Shown here in pieces: positions 16,586-25,424 of a stretch of 40,795 nucleotides of DNA (the stretch's first letter is position 1; the number at the start of each line of letters is the position of its first letter). The notes below the pieces were generated by a model, which worked only from the letters and a program-made list of their open reading frames with translations, did no database searches and was not told the DNA's origin. The position numbers and the translations under genes were made by a program. Source of the stretch: [Clostridium] methylpentosum DSM 5476 (GTDB lineage Bacteria; Bacillota; Clostridia; Oscillospirales; Ruminococcaceae). Location of the stretch: contig EQ973338.1 of the NCBI GenBank assembly GCA_000158655.1, positions 495,633 through 536,427 on the forward strand, in the 5' to 3' direction.

Positions 16586-18394
16586 TTGGCCACAAAACGC
16601 GAAAACATTCGGAACTTTTCGATCATCGCTCACATAGACCACGGCAAGTCCACCCTTGCGGACCGCATTCTCGAAAAAACAAGCACCGTCGCCCTGCGCG
16701 ACATGGAGGCGCAGCTGCTTGACAACATGGACATCGAGCGGGAACGCGGCATTACCATCAAAGCGCGCGCTGTCAAACTCAACTACACAGCAAATGACGG
16801 CGAGACTTACGAATTCAACCTGATCGATACCCCGGGCCACGTCGACTTTAACTATGAGGTTTCCCGTTCCCTCGCCGCGTGCGAAGGGGCAGTCCTTGTT
16901 GTGGACGCCTCCCAGGGGATCGAGGCGCAAACCCTTGCCAACACCTACCTCGCGATTGATCACGATCTCGAGGTCATCCCGGTTGTCAACAAAATCGACC
17001 TGCCGGCTGCCGAACCAGAGCGTGTCTGCAAAGAGATCGAAGACGTCATCGGCATCCCGGCGCTCGACGCGCCGCAGATCTCAGCCAAAGCGGGCATCGG
17101 CATTGAGGAGGTGCTCGAACGGATTGTACGGGATATTCCCGCGCCACAGGGAGAGGACGACAAGCCGCTCAAAGCGCTCATCTTTGACTCCTATTACGAT
17201 TCCTACAAGGGCGTTATCGTCTACGTGCGCATCAAAGAGGGGACAGTGCGTCCGGGAAGCCAGATCAAAATGATGGCGACCGGGGCGGAGTTCACCGTTG
17301 TAGAGACCGGCTACATGGGGGCGACTAGCCTTGTCCCCTGCGACGGGCTGCGCGCCGGTGAGGTCGGCTACATCGCCGCCTCGATCAAAAGCATTGGCGA
17401 CACCACAGTGGGCGACACGGTCACCGATGCGCAAAATCCGGCGGATGAGCCCTTGCCCGGTTACCGCGAGGTCAACCCCATGGTCTTTTCGGGTATTTAT
17501 CCGGTGGACGGGGCGAAATATGGCGACCTGCGCGACGCACTCGACAAGCTCAAGCTCAACGACGCGTCGTTGAGCTTTGAACCGGAAACCTCAATTGCGC
17601 TCGGCTTTGGCTTCCGCTGCGGCTTTTTGGGGCTGCTGCACATGGAGATCATCCAGGAGCGCATCGAACGGGAGTACAACCTCGACATCATCACCACCGC
17701 GCCGTCGGTTATCTATCGGCTCACCATGACCGACGGAGAGACGATCTACATCGACAACCCGACCAACTATCCCAAGCCGGAGCTCATCGAACTGGCGGAA
17801 GAGCCGATGGTCAAGGCTTCGATCTTTTCCCCCGCCGACTTTGTGGGCAACATCATGGAGCTCTGCCAGGACCGCCGCGGCGTATTCAAGGACATGCAGT
17901 ACCTCGACGAGAGCAGGGTGGAGCTGCACTATGAGCTCCCCCTCAACGAGATTGTCTACGACTTTTTTGACGCGCTCAAGTCCCGTACCAAGGGCTACGC
18001 TTCATTTGACTATGAGATGATGGGCTTTGCCCCCTCCAAGCTCGTCAAGCTCGACATCCTGCTCAACGGAGAGATCGTCGACGCGCTCTCCTTTATTGTG
18101 CACACCGACAAGGCGTACCCCCGCGCACGCAGGATTGCCGAAAAACTCAAGGAGCAGATTCCTCGCCAGCTCTTTGAGGTGCCGATTCAGGCGGCCGTGG
18201 GCGGCAAGATCATCGCCCGCGAAACGGTCAAAGCAATGCGCAAAGACGTCCTCGCCAAATGCTACGGCGGCGACATCACCCGAAAGAAAAAGCTTCTTGA
18301 AAAACAGAAGGAGGGAAAGAAGAGGATGCGCCAGCTCGGCTCAGTCGAGGTGCCGCAGGAGGCGTTTATGGCGGTCCTCAAACTCGACGACTGA
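16586..18394 (+). CDS. lepA: Elongation factor 4 (LepA)
   Basis: 602 residues, the normal length. A ribosome-associated GTPase that helps translation under stress and acts in ribosome biogenesis. G1 AHIDHGKST, switch region ERERGITI, G3 DTPGH and G4 NKID are all intact, and the LepA-specific C-terminal domain (about 490-602, rich in Lys and Arg) is complete. The start codon is TTG at 16586, with AGGAAG about 8 bp before it; no in-frame ATG suits the conserved N-terminus. It overlaps the next gene by one base (TGATG), so it is translationally coupled to hemW, a widely conserved pair. Confidence 0.97.
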   Translation: MATKRENIRNFSIIAHIDHGKSTLADRILEKTSTVALRDMEAQLLDNMDIERERGITIKARAVKLNYTANDGETYEFNLIDTPGHVDFNYEVSRSLAACEGAVLVVDASQGIEAQTLANTYLAIDHDLEVIPVVNKIDLPAAEPERVCKEIEDVIGIPALDAPQISAKAGIGIEEVLERIVRDIPAPQGEDDKPLKALIFDSYYDSYKGVIVYVRIKEGTVRPGSQIKMMATGAEFTVVETGYMGATSLVPCDGLRAGEVGYIAASIKSIGDTTVGDTVTDAQNPADEPLPGYREVNPMVFSGIYPVDGAKYGDLRDALDKLKLNDASLSFEPETSIALGFGFRCGFLGLLHMEIIQERIEREYNLDIITTAPSVIYRLTMTDGETIYIDNPTNYPKPELIELAEEPMVKASIFSPADFVGNIMELCQDRRGVFKDMQYLDESRVELHYELPLNEIVYDFFDALKSRTKGYASFDYEMMGFAPSKLVKLDILLNGEIVDALSFIVHTDKAYPRARRIAEKLKEQIPRQLFEVPIQAAVGGKIIARETVKAMRKDVLAKCYGGDITRKKKLLEKQKEGKKRMRQLGSVEVPQEAFMAVLKLDD

Positions 18395-19503
18395 TGCTCG
18401 GTATTTATGTGCACATCCCGTTTTGCAACGGGAAATGCCCCTATTGCGATTTTTACTCCCTTGCCGGAGATGAGGAGATCAAAGAGCGATATGTGGAAGC
18501 GGTGCTGCGGGAACTTGAAGAGGCGCACCGCGACGGCATGCGGGCGGACACCCTTTATTTCGGCGGGGGCACCCCCACGCTGCTCTCCCCTCAGCAGCTA
18601 GGCCGGATCACAACACAAGCGCGGCGGCTTTATGAGCTGCAAAACGCTGAGATCACCACCGAAGCAAACCCAAACTCAGTGACCTTCAACCAGCTTGACT
18701 CGTTGCGCCAAAGTGGAATCAACCGCATTTCCTTTGGCGTCCAGTCAGCGGTGGACGCTGAACTCAAACTGCTTGGCCGCAGGCACACTGCAGCGCAGGC
18801 AGAACAAGCGATAACTCTTGCCAAACAGGCGGGATTTGACAACATCTCCTGCGACTTGATGCTCGGCATCCCCAACCAGACGGCTCAGAGCCTCGCCCAA
18901 TCGCTTGACTGGATCAACCGGCAAAACATTCAACATGTTTCCGCTTATCTGTTGAAAATCGAGCCGTCAACTCCGTATTTTGGGAGTGAAGTGTTAAAAC
19001 TCTGCCCCAGCGACGATACCTGTGCAGATCTTTATCTTCAAACAGTGCGCTCCCTCACCCAGATGGGCTTTGAACAGTATGAGATTTCAAATTTTTCGAT
19101 ACCGGGCCTTGAAAGCAGGCACAACCTCAAATACTGGCAGTGCGAGGAATACCTCGGTGTTGGGGCGGCAGCGCACTCCTTTTTGAACGGCAGGCGGTAC
19201 GGCCACAGTCGGAAGCTCGAGCGCTACCTCGCGCTTGGTTTACAGGATGTGCAGTTTACCGACGAAAATGCAGGCGGCATGGAGGAGCGCCTCATGCTCG
19301 GGCTGCGTCTCAACCGGGGGATGGCGCTTGACAGCCTCAAGGGGCTGCACAACCCCAAAGGATTCCTAGACCGAGTGGATGCCTATAAAGCGCTCGGGCT
19401 TCTCACCGTCAGTGGGAACCGGATCGCACTCACCCCTGAAGGATTCCTCCTCTCCAACACCATCCTTTCGGATCTCATCAGTTATGCTCTCCCGCCGGAC
19501 TGA
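18394..19503 (+). CDS. hemW: Radical SAM heme chaperone HemW
   Basis: 369 residues. It has the radical SAM cluster motif CNGKCPYCDF near the start; the fourth position is Phe instead of the Cys found in true coproporphyrinogen oxidase HemN, which marks it as HemW-type. YFGGGTPTLL, EANPNSV and the HemW-like C-terminal domain are present. HemW binds heme and delivers it to membrane respiratory proteins; it was long misnamed coproporphyrinogen III oxidase. It is second gene of the lepA operon and starts inside the lepA stop codon. Confidence 0.94.
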   Translation: MLGIYVHIPFCNGKCPYCDFYSLAGDEEIKERYVEAVLRELEEAHRDGMRADTLYFGGGTPTLLSPQQLGRITTQARRLYELQNAEITTEANPNSVTFNQLDSLRQSGINRISFGVQSAVDAELKLLGRRHTAAQAEQAITLAKQAGFDNISCDLMLGIPNQTAQSLAQSLDWINRQNIQHVSAYLLKIEPSTPYFGSEVLKLCPSDDTCADLYLQTVRSLTQMGFEQYEISNFSIPGLESRHNLKYWQCEEYLGVGAAAHSFLNGRRYGHSRKLERYLALGLQDVQFTDENAGGMEERLMLGLRLNRGMALDSLKGLHNPKGFLDRVDAYKALGLLTVSGNRIALTPEGFLLSNTILSDLISYALPPD

Positions 19504-19722
19504 TTTTTCTGCAACACCCATGTCGCAGAAAACCCGAGAGCGAGGTTCGCTGCACAAAGATTTTCTTAAAAACTGACTGAAAAGGCCAATCAGAGACAAC
19601 TACCGGCTATTCTTTGGCCTGCGACAAAACAGCCCTTTTTACAAATGCCCTGTATCAATCTCGGCTAAGGCGGCGCAGAACAGGAAACAATTCAACCCTA
19701 TCACAAAAACTGCCAAGCGTCG

Positions 19723-19780
19723 GCAATAATATAACAATAGGGGACACGAAAAGCCGTGTCCCCTATTGTTATATTATTGC
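19723..19780. repeat. Perfect 26-bp inverted repeat (REP/MITE-like hairpin)
   Basis: The arms 19723-19748 and 19755-19780 are exact reverse complements with a 6-bp centre. The inner part is GGGGACACG / CGTGTCCCC and the outer part is AT-rich. No T-tract follows, so it is not a simple terminator. GGGGAC-ended palindromes are known near REP-associated Y1 transposases; that link is inference. The rest of 19504-20127 is AT-rich and contains no gene I can support. Confidence 0.75.
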
Positions 19781-20127
19781 AACGTTTTGTTGTTTTTCAA
19801 TGTATTTTGAAAATTCTAGAAATCTTATTTCTTTTCCATCTGCTATTTCTAACAGTTATATTATTTTTGGTTCAGTCAAAACTTACATTGCTTTAGCTTT
19901 TCGTTGCTGTATTTAATCCTTGCGAGTTTGATTCTGTGCTTTTGGTCAAACGATCAACTCACAACTTATTGCAACATTTCCAGAGCCTTTTGCTCGTATC
20001 ATAACGAACTCCATTGCAAAACCATATTTTTGGTTTTTTCAAGCTTTTCCTTTTACTTGCAATCCCATACTATCCACTTTAAACGAGCATACGGTTAAAA
20101 CGATTCTCGTGCAATCCATATTTCCTC

Positions 20128-21054
20128 TTAAAGCATGTTTTTCTTTTTCAGGATCAGCGCACAGATGAGCACCAGCCCAACCGAAATTGCTGCGGGGAAC
20201 CAAAAAAAGGGCATTGGAAGGCCTTGGACGTTCATCCCATAAAAACCGCTGATCATGGTGGGGATTGCCATCAAGATGGTGATTGAGGTGAGCACCTTCA
20301 TGACAATGTTGAGGTTGTTCGAGATGATCGACGCATAGGCGTCCATTGTTCCGCTGAGAATGTCGCGGTAGATGGTACACATCTCAATCGCCTGCTTGAC
20401 CTCAATGAGGACGTCCTCAAGCAGATCCTTATCCTCGTCATAGAGCTTGAGCAGCCGGCCGCGGAAAATCTTTTGAAGCGTCACCTCGTTTGCCTTGAGG
20501 GAGGTGGAGAAATAAACCAGGCTCTTTTCAATCTCCATCATGCGAAACAGCTCTTTGTTTTTCATCGACTTGTGCAGCTGCTGCTCAGCGTAGTCGTTGA
20601 TTTTGTCGATCTGTTTCAGATAAGTAAGATAGGTCTGTGAAATGCGGTAAAAGATCTGGAAAATGGTCCGAGTGCGGTATTGGGTATTGACGTGGCGCAC
20701 CAGCCCGTTGGTAAAATCCCGAATAATCGGGGAATCCTTAATGCAGACGGTGATCATCGTCTTTCCCTTCATAATGATCGCAAGGGGGATGGTGTAAAAA
20801 ACGATATTTCCCTTGTCGTCGCTTGTCCGGTCGGGGATATCGATGATGATTGCAGTCTGGTCATCCTCGGTGTCGATGTGCGAGGTCTCCTCTTCGTCGA
20901 GCGCAGCGTTGAAAAACGTCGGCTCCACACCGACTTGGTCAATAATCAGCTGCTTTTCTTTTTCATTTGGAGCAACCATATTGATCCAGGTGTACTCCTC
21001 TATTTTATCAATGGGTGTTATGCGGCTGTCAATGGTTTTGTAAAACTCAATCAT
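20128..21054 (-). CDS. corA: CorA-family magnesium transporter
   Basis: 308 residues. CorA is a homopentameric channel for Mg2+ (and Co2+/Ni2+). A cytoplasmic alpha/beta domain fills residues 1 to about 240, with a long stalk helix; two membrane helices follow, the first ending in the selectivity motif YGMN, then a short basic tail ending KKKNML. The ATG at 21054 has GGAGGAGAT just upstream. An M-box riboswitch lies in the leader, so Mg2+-controlled expression is expected. It appears monocistronic. Confidence 0.95.
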   Translation of the reverse strand: MIEFYKTIDSRITPIDKIEEYTWINMVAPNEKEKQLIIDQVGVEPTFFNAALDEEETSHIDTEDDQTAIIIDIPDRTSDDKGNIVFYTIPLAIIMKGKTMITVCIKDSPIIRDFTNGLVRHVNTQYRTRTIFQIFYRISQTYLTYLKQIDKINDYAEQQLHKSMKNKELFRMMEIEKSLVYFSTSLKANEVTLQKIFRGRLLKLYDEDKDLLEDVLIEVKQAIEMCTIYRDILSGTMDAYASIISNNLNIVMKVLTSITILMAIPTMISGFYGMNVQGLPMPFFWFPAAISVGLVLICALILKKKNML

Positions 21055-21223
21055 TGCTGATCTCCTCCTCAGCGACAGCCACCTCGTTTCCGCATGGCTG
21101 CCCGGTATATAATTTTTCTACTTCGACCGACATCGTCTGCCATACGGAGTGTACCCTCTCTTTCTAAAAATTTATCCTGTCAATAGGATGTGCAAAATGC
21201 TGGCGAGTATTTGTCTGAACGCC

Positions 21224-21416
21224 AAAAAAGGCCGTTTTGCGCGCTCGACAAAACAGCCACACCCCTGTTCGTCGAGCTTTGGCTCTCTACGGCATAGACA
21301 GAACTGTCAGCTATATTAGACAAAACCTTGATTCGATAGTGTCAACTGACCCGTTGGCGTCTCTCGACATTTCCGGGCAATAGCCATATCCGTAAAGTAA
21401 CCTCACCTAACGGTGT
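21224..21416 (-). ncRNA. M-box (ykoK) magnesium riboswitch with terminator, upstream of corA
   Basis: Read on the minus strand, the leader opens with CCGTTAGGTGAGG, then GCTATTGCCCGGAAATG, TCGAGAGACGCCAACGGGTCA, all signature M-box blocks. It ends in a terminator: GGCTGTTTTG pairs with CAAAACGGCC (about 21230-21258), followed by six T (21224-21229). GCTCGAC (21271-21277) can instead pair with GTCGAGC (21243-21249), giving the expected mutually exclusive antiterminator. In this class, Mg2+ binding favours termination and so lowers corA expression. Confidence 0.92.
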
Positions 21417-21424
21417 TCTTTTTT

Positions 21425-21453
21425 ATTATATGCCCCGTAATTTGATTTGTCAA
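21425..21453 (-). promoter_or_regulatory. Consensus promoter of the M-box/corA transcript
   Basis: On the minus strand, TTGACA (21448-21453), a 17-bp spacer and TATAAT (21425-21430), both perfect hexamers, a few bases ahead of the riboswitch. Confidence 0.88.
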
Positions 21454-21583
21454 CAAGTATCTTGTGTGGGGGATGTGTTAAAAATTCTTAAAAAATGTCG
21501 GGGAACGATGGACGAATCACATAAAGTATTGTATCATAGGAATATACTAAGCGTAAGACAACATTCGAAGGGAATGATAACTC

Positions 21584-22306
21584 ATGATCTGTCCAGTATG
21601 CAATTGCGAAGTTGAAAACAACACCAGATTCTGCCCGAGCTGCGGTGCGCAGCTTGAATTTCCGAATACATCTGCCACAACTCCCCAAAATGAAGCTTCA
21701 TCCAACCAGTACGCCGGCCAGCAGAACTCCTATTCGGCGCAAACCTTAAACAGCGGGTCGGACCCGTCTGCGGGTCAAAGCACAAACTATGGCCAAAATC
21801 CGGGGCCAAATCCCAATTACAACCAGGGATACTCAAACCCCGGTTACAACCAGTCCGGACCGGGATACCACTTCTGCAAGCACTGTGGCCAGCCGCTGAA
21901 TGCCGGGTCGCCCAGCTGCACCAACTGCGGCGCACCGGTGGGTGCGGGCAACTACTACTGCCCAAACTGCGGCAGCCCGGCAAACAATGGGGGAGCGGTG
22001 TGCACCAACTGCGGCTCCATCCTCAATCCAGCTGCCGCCAATCCGCTCAACCCGCCGAAATCCAAGCTGGTCGCCGGACTGCTCGGCATCTTTCTCGGTT
22101 GCTTCGGGGTACACAACTTTTACCTCGGCTTTACGGAAAAGGCAGTCATTCAGCTGATTTTGACGATTGTCGGTATTCCGCTGTGCTGCATTGTGATCGG
22201 TGGGTTTATGATCCTCGGCGCTGCGATCTGGGGCCTTGTTGAGGGCATTATGATTCTGACCGGCTCAATCCCTGCCGACGCCAAAGGGGTTCCCTTGGTC
22301 GACTGA
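21584..22306 (+). CDS. Zinc-ribbon and TM2-domain membrane protein
   Basis: 240 residues, with a GAAGGGA ribosome binding site. The N-terminal zinc ribbon (CPVC...CPSC) is followed by a Gly/Asn/Gln/Tyr-rich low-complexity linker (about 30-90), then three more paired Cys motifs (CKHC, CTNC, CPNC, CTNC) that form further zinc ribbons. The C-terminal TM2 domain (about 160-230) has two membrane helices, with the family pattern SKLVAGLLGIFLGCFGVHNFYLG. The role of such proteins is not established; they are common in Clostridia. Monocistronic, close behind the divergent corA promoter region. Confidence 0.88.
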   Translation: MICPVCNCEVENNTRFCPSCGAQLEFPNTSATTPQNEASSNQYAGQQNSYSAQTLNSGSDPSAGQSTNYGQNPGPNPNYNQGYSNPGYNQSGPGYHFCKHCGQPLNAGSPSCTNCGAPVGAGNYYCPNCGSPANNGGAVCTNCGSILNPAAANPLNPPKSKLVAGLLGIFLGCFGVHNFYLGFTEKAVIQLILTIVGIPLCCIVIGGFMILGAAIWGLVEGIMILTGSIPADAKGVPLVD

Positions 22307-22540
22307 CCGAAACCGGTGAAATCCGAGCATCCGCCGGAGCTATCTGAGGAGCCGTGAAATCAAGATTGCATCGGCATTCTACCGGCGCGCCTTTTAAAAA
22401 GCAGTAAAATTTTCTATTTGCACTGCATGATACTTACAAAACAGCTGGGCTGTCAATTAGGTTTTCTGCTCATTCGCTTTGCTCTATGCCGCCGCTTGAA
22501 GGAACAGCGTTTCTCCATTAACTGAACGGCGGTTTTCATC

Positions 22541-22589
22541 ACAACAAGGGCCGGATTGCTTTTTAAAAAGCAGTTCCGGCCCTTGTTGT
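22541..22589. repeat. 49-bp near-perfect palindrome upstream of the Imm5-like gene
   Basis: ACAACAAGGGCCGGA (from 22541) is mirrored by TCCGGCCCTTGTTGT (ending 22589), with TGCTTTTTAAAAAGCA at the centre. Only one or two positions break the symmetry and there is almost no loop. No T-tract follows outside it. It could be a cruciform, a protein-binding site or a small mobile palindrome. The rest of 22307-22670 contains no gene I can support. Confidence 0.65.
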
Positions 22590-22684
22590 ATTCATCTGTC
22601 CCACTCCAAAACCGCTTTATTTTGACGCGGTGTGCTGCCAAGTCAGGCACAGCACTATCCATTGACTGTAAAAGGAGGATGTTG

Positions 22685-23218
22685 ATGCAAAAATTGCGAA
22701 AAATGCTGGGAGATCCCAAATCACCCGAATGCGTTTCGCTGATGCGATTGATGGAAACCCAGAGCAAAGCAACGCTGGCAAATTGGGCAATTGCATTTGC
22801 CAAACAGGAGTATTTGGAAATCTATCAAGCAGAATGTTCCCGCGATACCCGCTTGTGTGACGCAGTGCGAGCCTGTGAAGCATACCTCGCTGGCAACAAA
22901 ACATTGGGCGAGACCAAGCCTCTGCTCAGAGCAGCAGTACAGGCTGCCCGCGACGCTGCAGACAAACCCGCCGCACAGGCCGCGGCCCGCTCTGTTTCAA
23001 CCGCATGCTCCACCATTCAGACCCCAACCAATGCGCTGGGATTTTTGTTTTACGGCGCTGCGGCCACTGCATACAGCCGAGCAGGTCTCGCCCAAACAGC
23101 CGAAGTGTACAGCCGTTTGGCCTCAGAGCAGTTCAAAAGAGCGCTCGACTCGCTGCGGCGGGTCTGTATTTCAGACGAACAGCATCCAGTGAAAATCAAC
23201 TGGGATTGCTCAAAATAG
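22685..23218 (+). CDS. Putative immunity protein (Imm5-like family)
   Basis: 177 residues from the ATG at 22685, chosen because AAAGGAGG (22671-22678) is correctly spaced for it, whereas the ATG at 22679 touches it. It is all-helical. The family pattern as I recall it is visible: a start like KLRKMLGDPKSPECVSLMRLMETQSK, the middle AAQAAARSVSTACSTIQTPT, ALGFLFYGAAATAYSRAG, and the ending KINWDC. The Imm5-like family is annotated as putative immunity by comparison with polymorphic toxin systems, but no toxin gene is next to it here, so that role is unproven. Confidence 0.7.
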   Translation: MQKLRKMLGDPKSPECVSLMRLMETQSKATLANWAIAFAKQEYLEIYQAECSRDTRLCDAVRACEAYLAGNKTLGETKPLLRAAVQAARDAADKPAAQAAARSVSTACSTIQTPTNALGFLFYGAAATAYSRAGLAQTAEVYSRLASEQFKRALDSLRRVCISDEQHPVKINWDCSK

Positions 23219-23420
23219 CCTGTCGACCAGTTTCAATGTGGTCAGTTGTTGAGAATAGAAAAAACGACAGGGACTGCACGCGCGAGATAGAGTTGAGAAA
23301 TCGGTAACTCTCTAAATCGCCTCTCCAACCCAGTCAATGCCCACAATGGACCTCTCTATATCTGTCAGGCCGTCAGACGGTACCGTCTCCCGGAAGTAGG
23401 CATTCATATTTTACAGCGAA

Positions 23421-23454
23421 AAAAACGGTGGGGACAGCTGTCTCCACCGTTTTT
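23421..23454 (-). terminator. Bidirectional terminator
   Basis: AAAAACGGTGGGGACAG pairs with CTGTCTCCACCGTTTTT, with one mismatch. T-runs lie at both outer ends, so it can serve the TfoX-like gene on the minus strand and possibly the Imm5-like gene on plus. Confidence 0.75.
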
Positions 23455-23478
23455 GCATTACCAAACAGTCTCATCCTT

Positions 23479-23730
23479 CTACAGAGAGTTGTAAAACGCC
23501 CGCAGTTCTGCTTTGACCTGGCTGGAAAGCTCTGTCTTGCGCACCCCCTGCACCGCTCCCTCGAGCGCTGTGAGCATGTGCAGACAGGCCGTATGGTCAA
23601 TGCGGCGGATTTTTAAAAACGCCTCCTTGCTCCCCAGTTCACGCAACTGCTGAGGTGTCCCGATCCCAACCTGAACCAGTTTCTGTTCCAGTATGCCGCC
23701 GATGTTCGGCAGCTCGTGCAGCGATTCCAT
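23479..23730 (-). CDS. TfoX C-terminal-domain-like small protein
   Basis: 83 residues from the ATG at 23730 (GAGGGGGTGG upstream). It has the helix-hairpin-helix-type fold of the TfoX/Sxy C-terminal domain: LPNIGGILEQKLVQVGIGTPQQLRELG, then a conserved ACLHMLTALEGAVQGVR. Stand-alone TfoX-C proteins are widespread in Firmicutes and of unknown role; in gamma-proteobacteria the full protein promotes competence. The 86-bp gap to the M14 gene upstream may hold its own promoter or the two may be co-transcribed. Confidence 0.78.
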   Translation of the reverse strand: MESLHELPNIGGILEQKLVQVGIGTPQQLRELGSKEAFLKIRRIDHTACLHMLTALEGAVQGVRKTELSSQVKAELRAFYNSL

Positions 23731-23816
23731 TGCGCCACCCCCTCGTCTCTTATTGTAGCGCAAAGAGCTGCACAAGTCCATCTTTTTCGACGGGGAAAGG
23801 TGGTATAATAAAACAG

Positions 23817-24716
23817 TTAGAGAAGGATGCTCATCAGCATCATCTCGCAAATTTTCGCGTAGACAGGCTCGAGGTTTTCCACAGGCAGCGGATTCTCCCC
23901 TCTGCCGATTTCGATGGTAAACCCGTTTCTGCCCGTCTTGTCAATAAACCAGTCCTTGAGCCCGCCATGAGAGGCAAGCCCGGTCGGGGAGATGACTCGG
24001 TACCCGCTCGACGCGGCAAGTGCGTCTGCCATGATGCGGGCATTTTTGGGGGTCTTTTCCCCATAGGAATAAAAGATTTCTTCCCCTTGGGAGTGGAAGG
24101 CGAGCACCTTTTGTATATTGAGCCCAGTGCACACGCTGACCAGCGCTTTGGTCTCGGGCTCAGAATTCGGCTGGTATCCGCCAAACTGCCGCTCACATGG
24201 GCCGATGATCCCGCTGTCGATCTCCATTTTTCTCAGAATGCCAAATCCCGCGTCAAAGTTGTGGTTGAGGTCCACCCCGCGGGCATTTGCCTGCCAAGAA
24301 CGGGTGCTGCGGGCGAGCATTCCCTCGACCTGCCGGCGCAAATGTTTGGCGGATTTTGCCCCGTTGAGGGCGATCTCCACCCCATCGGGATTGGCCATTG
24401 GCACCACGACAAGGCCTCGTTCGGCAAATACCTTTTTGAGGTTGACCTCCATCCACTCCCGTCCCGCATGGTATTCCTGGCACAGCTGTTCAAAAAAACG
24501 CAGCACAAGCAGGGTCGTCAGCCACTCCTGCGCATGCACTGCTGCGACAAACAGCGTCGCGTTTTTGAGATTTCCAATCCCGAGCGCCTGGATTTTGCGT
24601 CCGAGCACCGATTTGCCGATGGAGAACAGCCGCACCCCGCTGTACTGCCGTTTGAGCTCGTTGCACTTGTCTGCCACCGCCTCGTACACCGGCGGCGTCT
24701 GATAAAATCGATCCAT
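23817..24716 (-). CDS. M14-family zinc carboxypeptidase
   Basis: 299 residues. The zinc site is complete: HAQE (His61, Glu64) and His208 in LAFHSQGEE. The substrate-binding Arg147-Asn pair is in ARGVDLNHNF and the catalytic Glu269 in FTIEI. No signal peptide is seen, so it acts in the cytoplasm or is released by another route. Relatives include gamma-D-glutamyl-meso-diaminopimelate peptidases that trim peptidoglycan peptides, which is the likeliest substrate class. AAGGAG precedes the ATG. It is divergent from the Nudix operon. Confidence 0.9.
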   Translation of the reverse strand: MDRFYQTPPVYEAVADKCNELKRQYSGVRLFSIGKSVLGRKIQALGIGNLKNATLFVAAVHAQEWLTTLLVLRFFEQLCQEYHAGREWMEVNLKKVFAERGLVVVPMANPDGVEIALNGAKSAKHLRRQVEGMLARSTRSWQANARGVDLNHNFDAGFGILRKMEIDSGIIGPCERQFGGYQPNSEPETKALVSVCTGLNIQKVLAFHSQGEEIFYSYGEKTPKNARIMADALAASSGYRVISPTGLASHGGLKDWFIDKTGRNGFTIEIGRGENPLPVENLEPVYAKICEMMLMSILL

Positions 24717-24764
24717 TCCAAACTCTCCTTCGCGATTTGTTCAAAGCTCCTCTATGAAATTATA

Positions 24765-24793
24765 TTGAAATCTCACCGGATTTATGTGATAAT
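24765..24793 (+). promoter_or_regulatory. Promoter for the Nudix-lipoprotein operon
   Basis: TTGAAA (24765-24770), a 17-bp spacer and GATAAT (24788-24793). The downstream leader has a small hairpin (GCCTC / GAGGC, about 24812-24830). Confidence 0.55.
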
Positions 24794-24857
24794 AAAGAAA
24801 GACGCCTCCAGGGAACTTGGTCTGAGGCGGCTACCCTAGGAAAGGCTGTGAATACAG

Positions 24858-25415
24858 ATGGAACTGACGGAAAAAAAACTCTCGGGTGAGACGATCTACA
24901 GCGGTCGCATTGTCTCGCTCGAAAAAGATATGGTAGAGCTTGAAAACGGAAGGACAGCGGAGCGCGAGGTGGTGCGCCACCCAGGCGGCGTCTGCGTCGC
25001 AGCGCTCGACGACGAGGGAAACACCTATCTCGTGCGTCAGCTGCGCTATCCCTATCAAGAGGTTCTTCCCGAGCTGCCTGCCGGCAAGCTCGACAAGGGA
25101 AACGAGGACCCCCTTGAGGCGGGCAAACGAGAGCTGCGGGAAGAAACCGGGCTGATCGCACAGGAGTATTACGATCTTGGCAAGCTCTATCCCTCTCCTG
25201 GTTACTGTGACGAAATCATCCACCTATACGCTGCCACCGGGCTGACCAAAGCAAGCCAGGAGCTCGACGACGACGAATTTCTCGAGGTGGATCAAATCAA
25301 ACTCGATAAGGCGGTGGAGATGGTGCTGGAAGGCGCCATCCGGGACGCCAAAACCCAGGCTGCGCTGCTCAAACTCAAACTTCTCATCGACGCGGGCAGG
25401 CTGACCAAAGCGTAG
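24858..25415 (+). CDS. Nudix hydrolase, ADP-ribose pyrophosphatase-like
   Basis: 185 residues. It cleaves ADP-ribose (and related nucleoside diphosphate sugars) to AMP and ribose 5-phosphate. It has an N-terminal dimer strand region and a Nudix box ending in RELREETGL (about 94-102), with EQ-type metal ligands intact. The family's usual GxxxxxE spacing has one extra residue here (GKLDKGNED instead of GKLDKGED). First gene of a tight operon (9-bp gap to the lipoprotein gene). The Shine-Dalgarno is weak. Confidence 0.9.
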   Translation: MELTEKKLSGETIYSGRIVSLEKDMVELENGRTAEREVVRHPGGVCVAALDDEGNTYLVRQLRYPYQEVLPELPAGKLDKGNEDPLEAGKRELREETGLIAQEYYDLGKLYPSPGYCDEIIHLYAATGLTKASQELDDDEFLEVDQIKLDKAVEMVLEGAIRDAKTQAALLKLKLLIDAGRLTKA

Positions 25416-25424
25416 GAGGACAAG

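Noticed and set aside
19723-19780. The perfect inverted repeat as a rho-independent terminator for hemW
   Set aside because: It lies more than 200 bp after the stop and has no T-tract following the stem.
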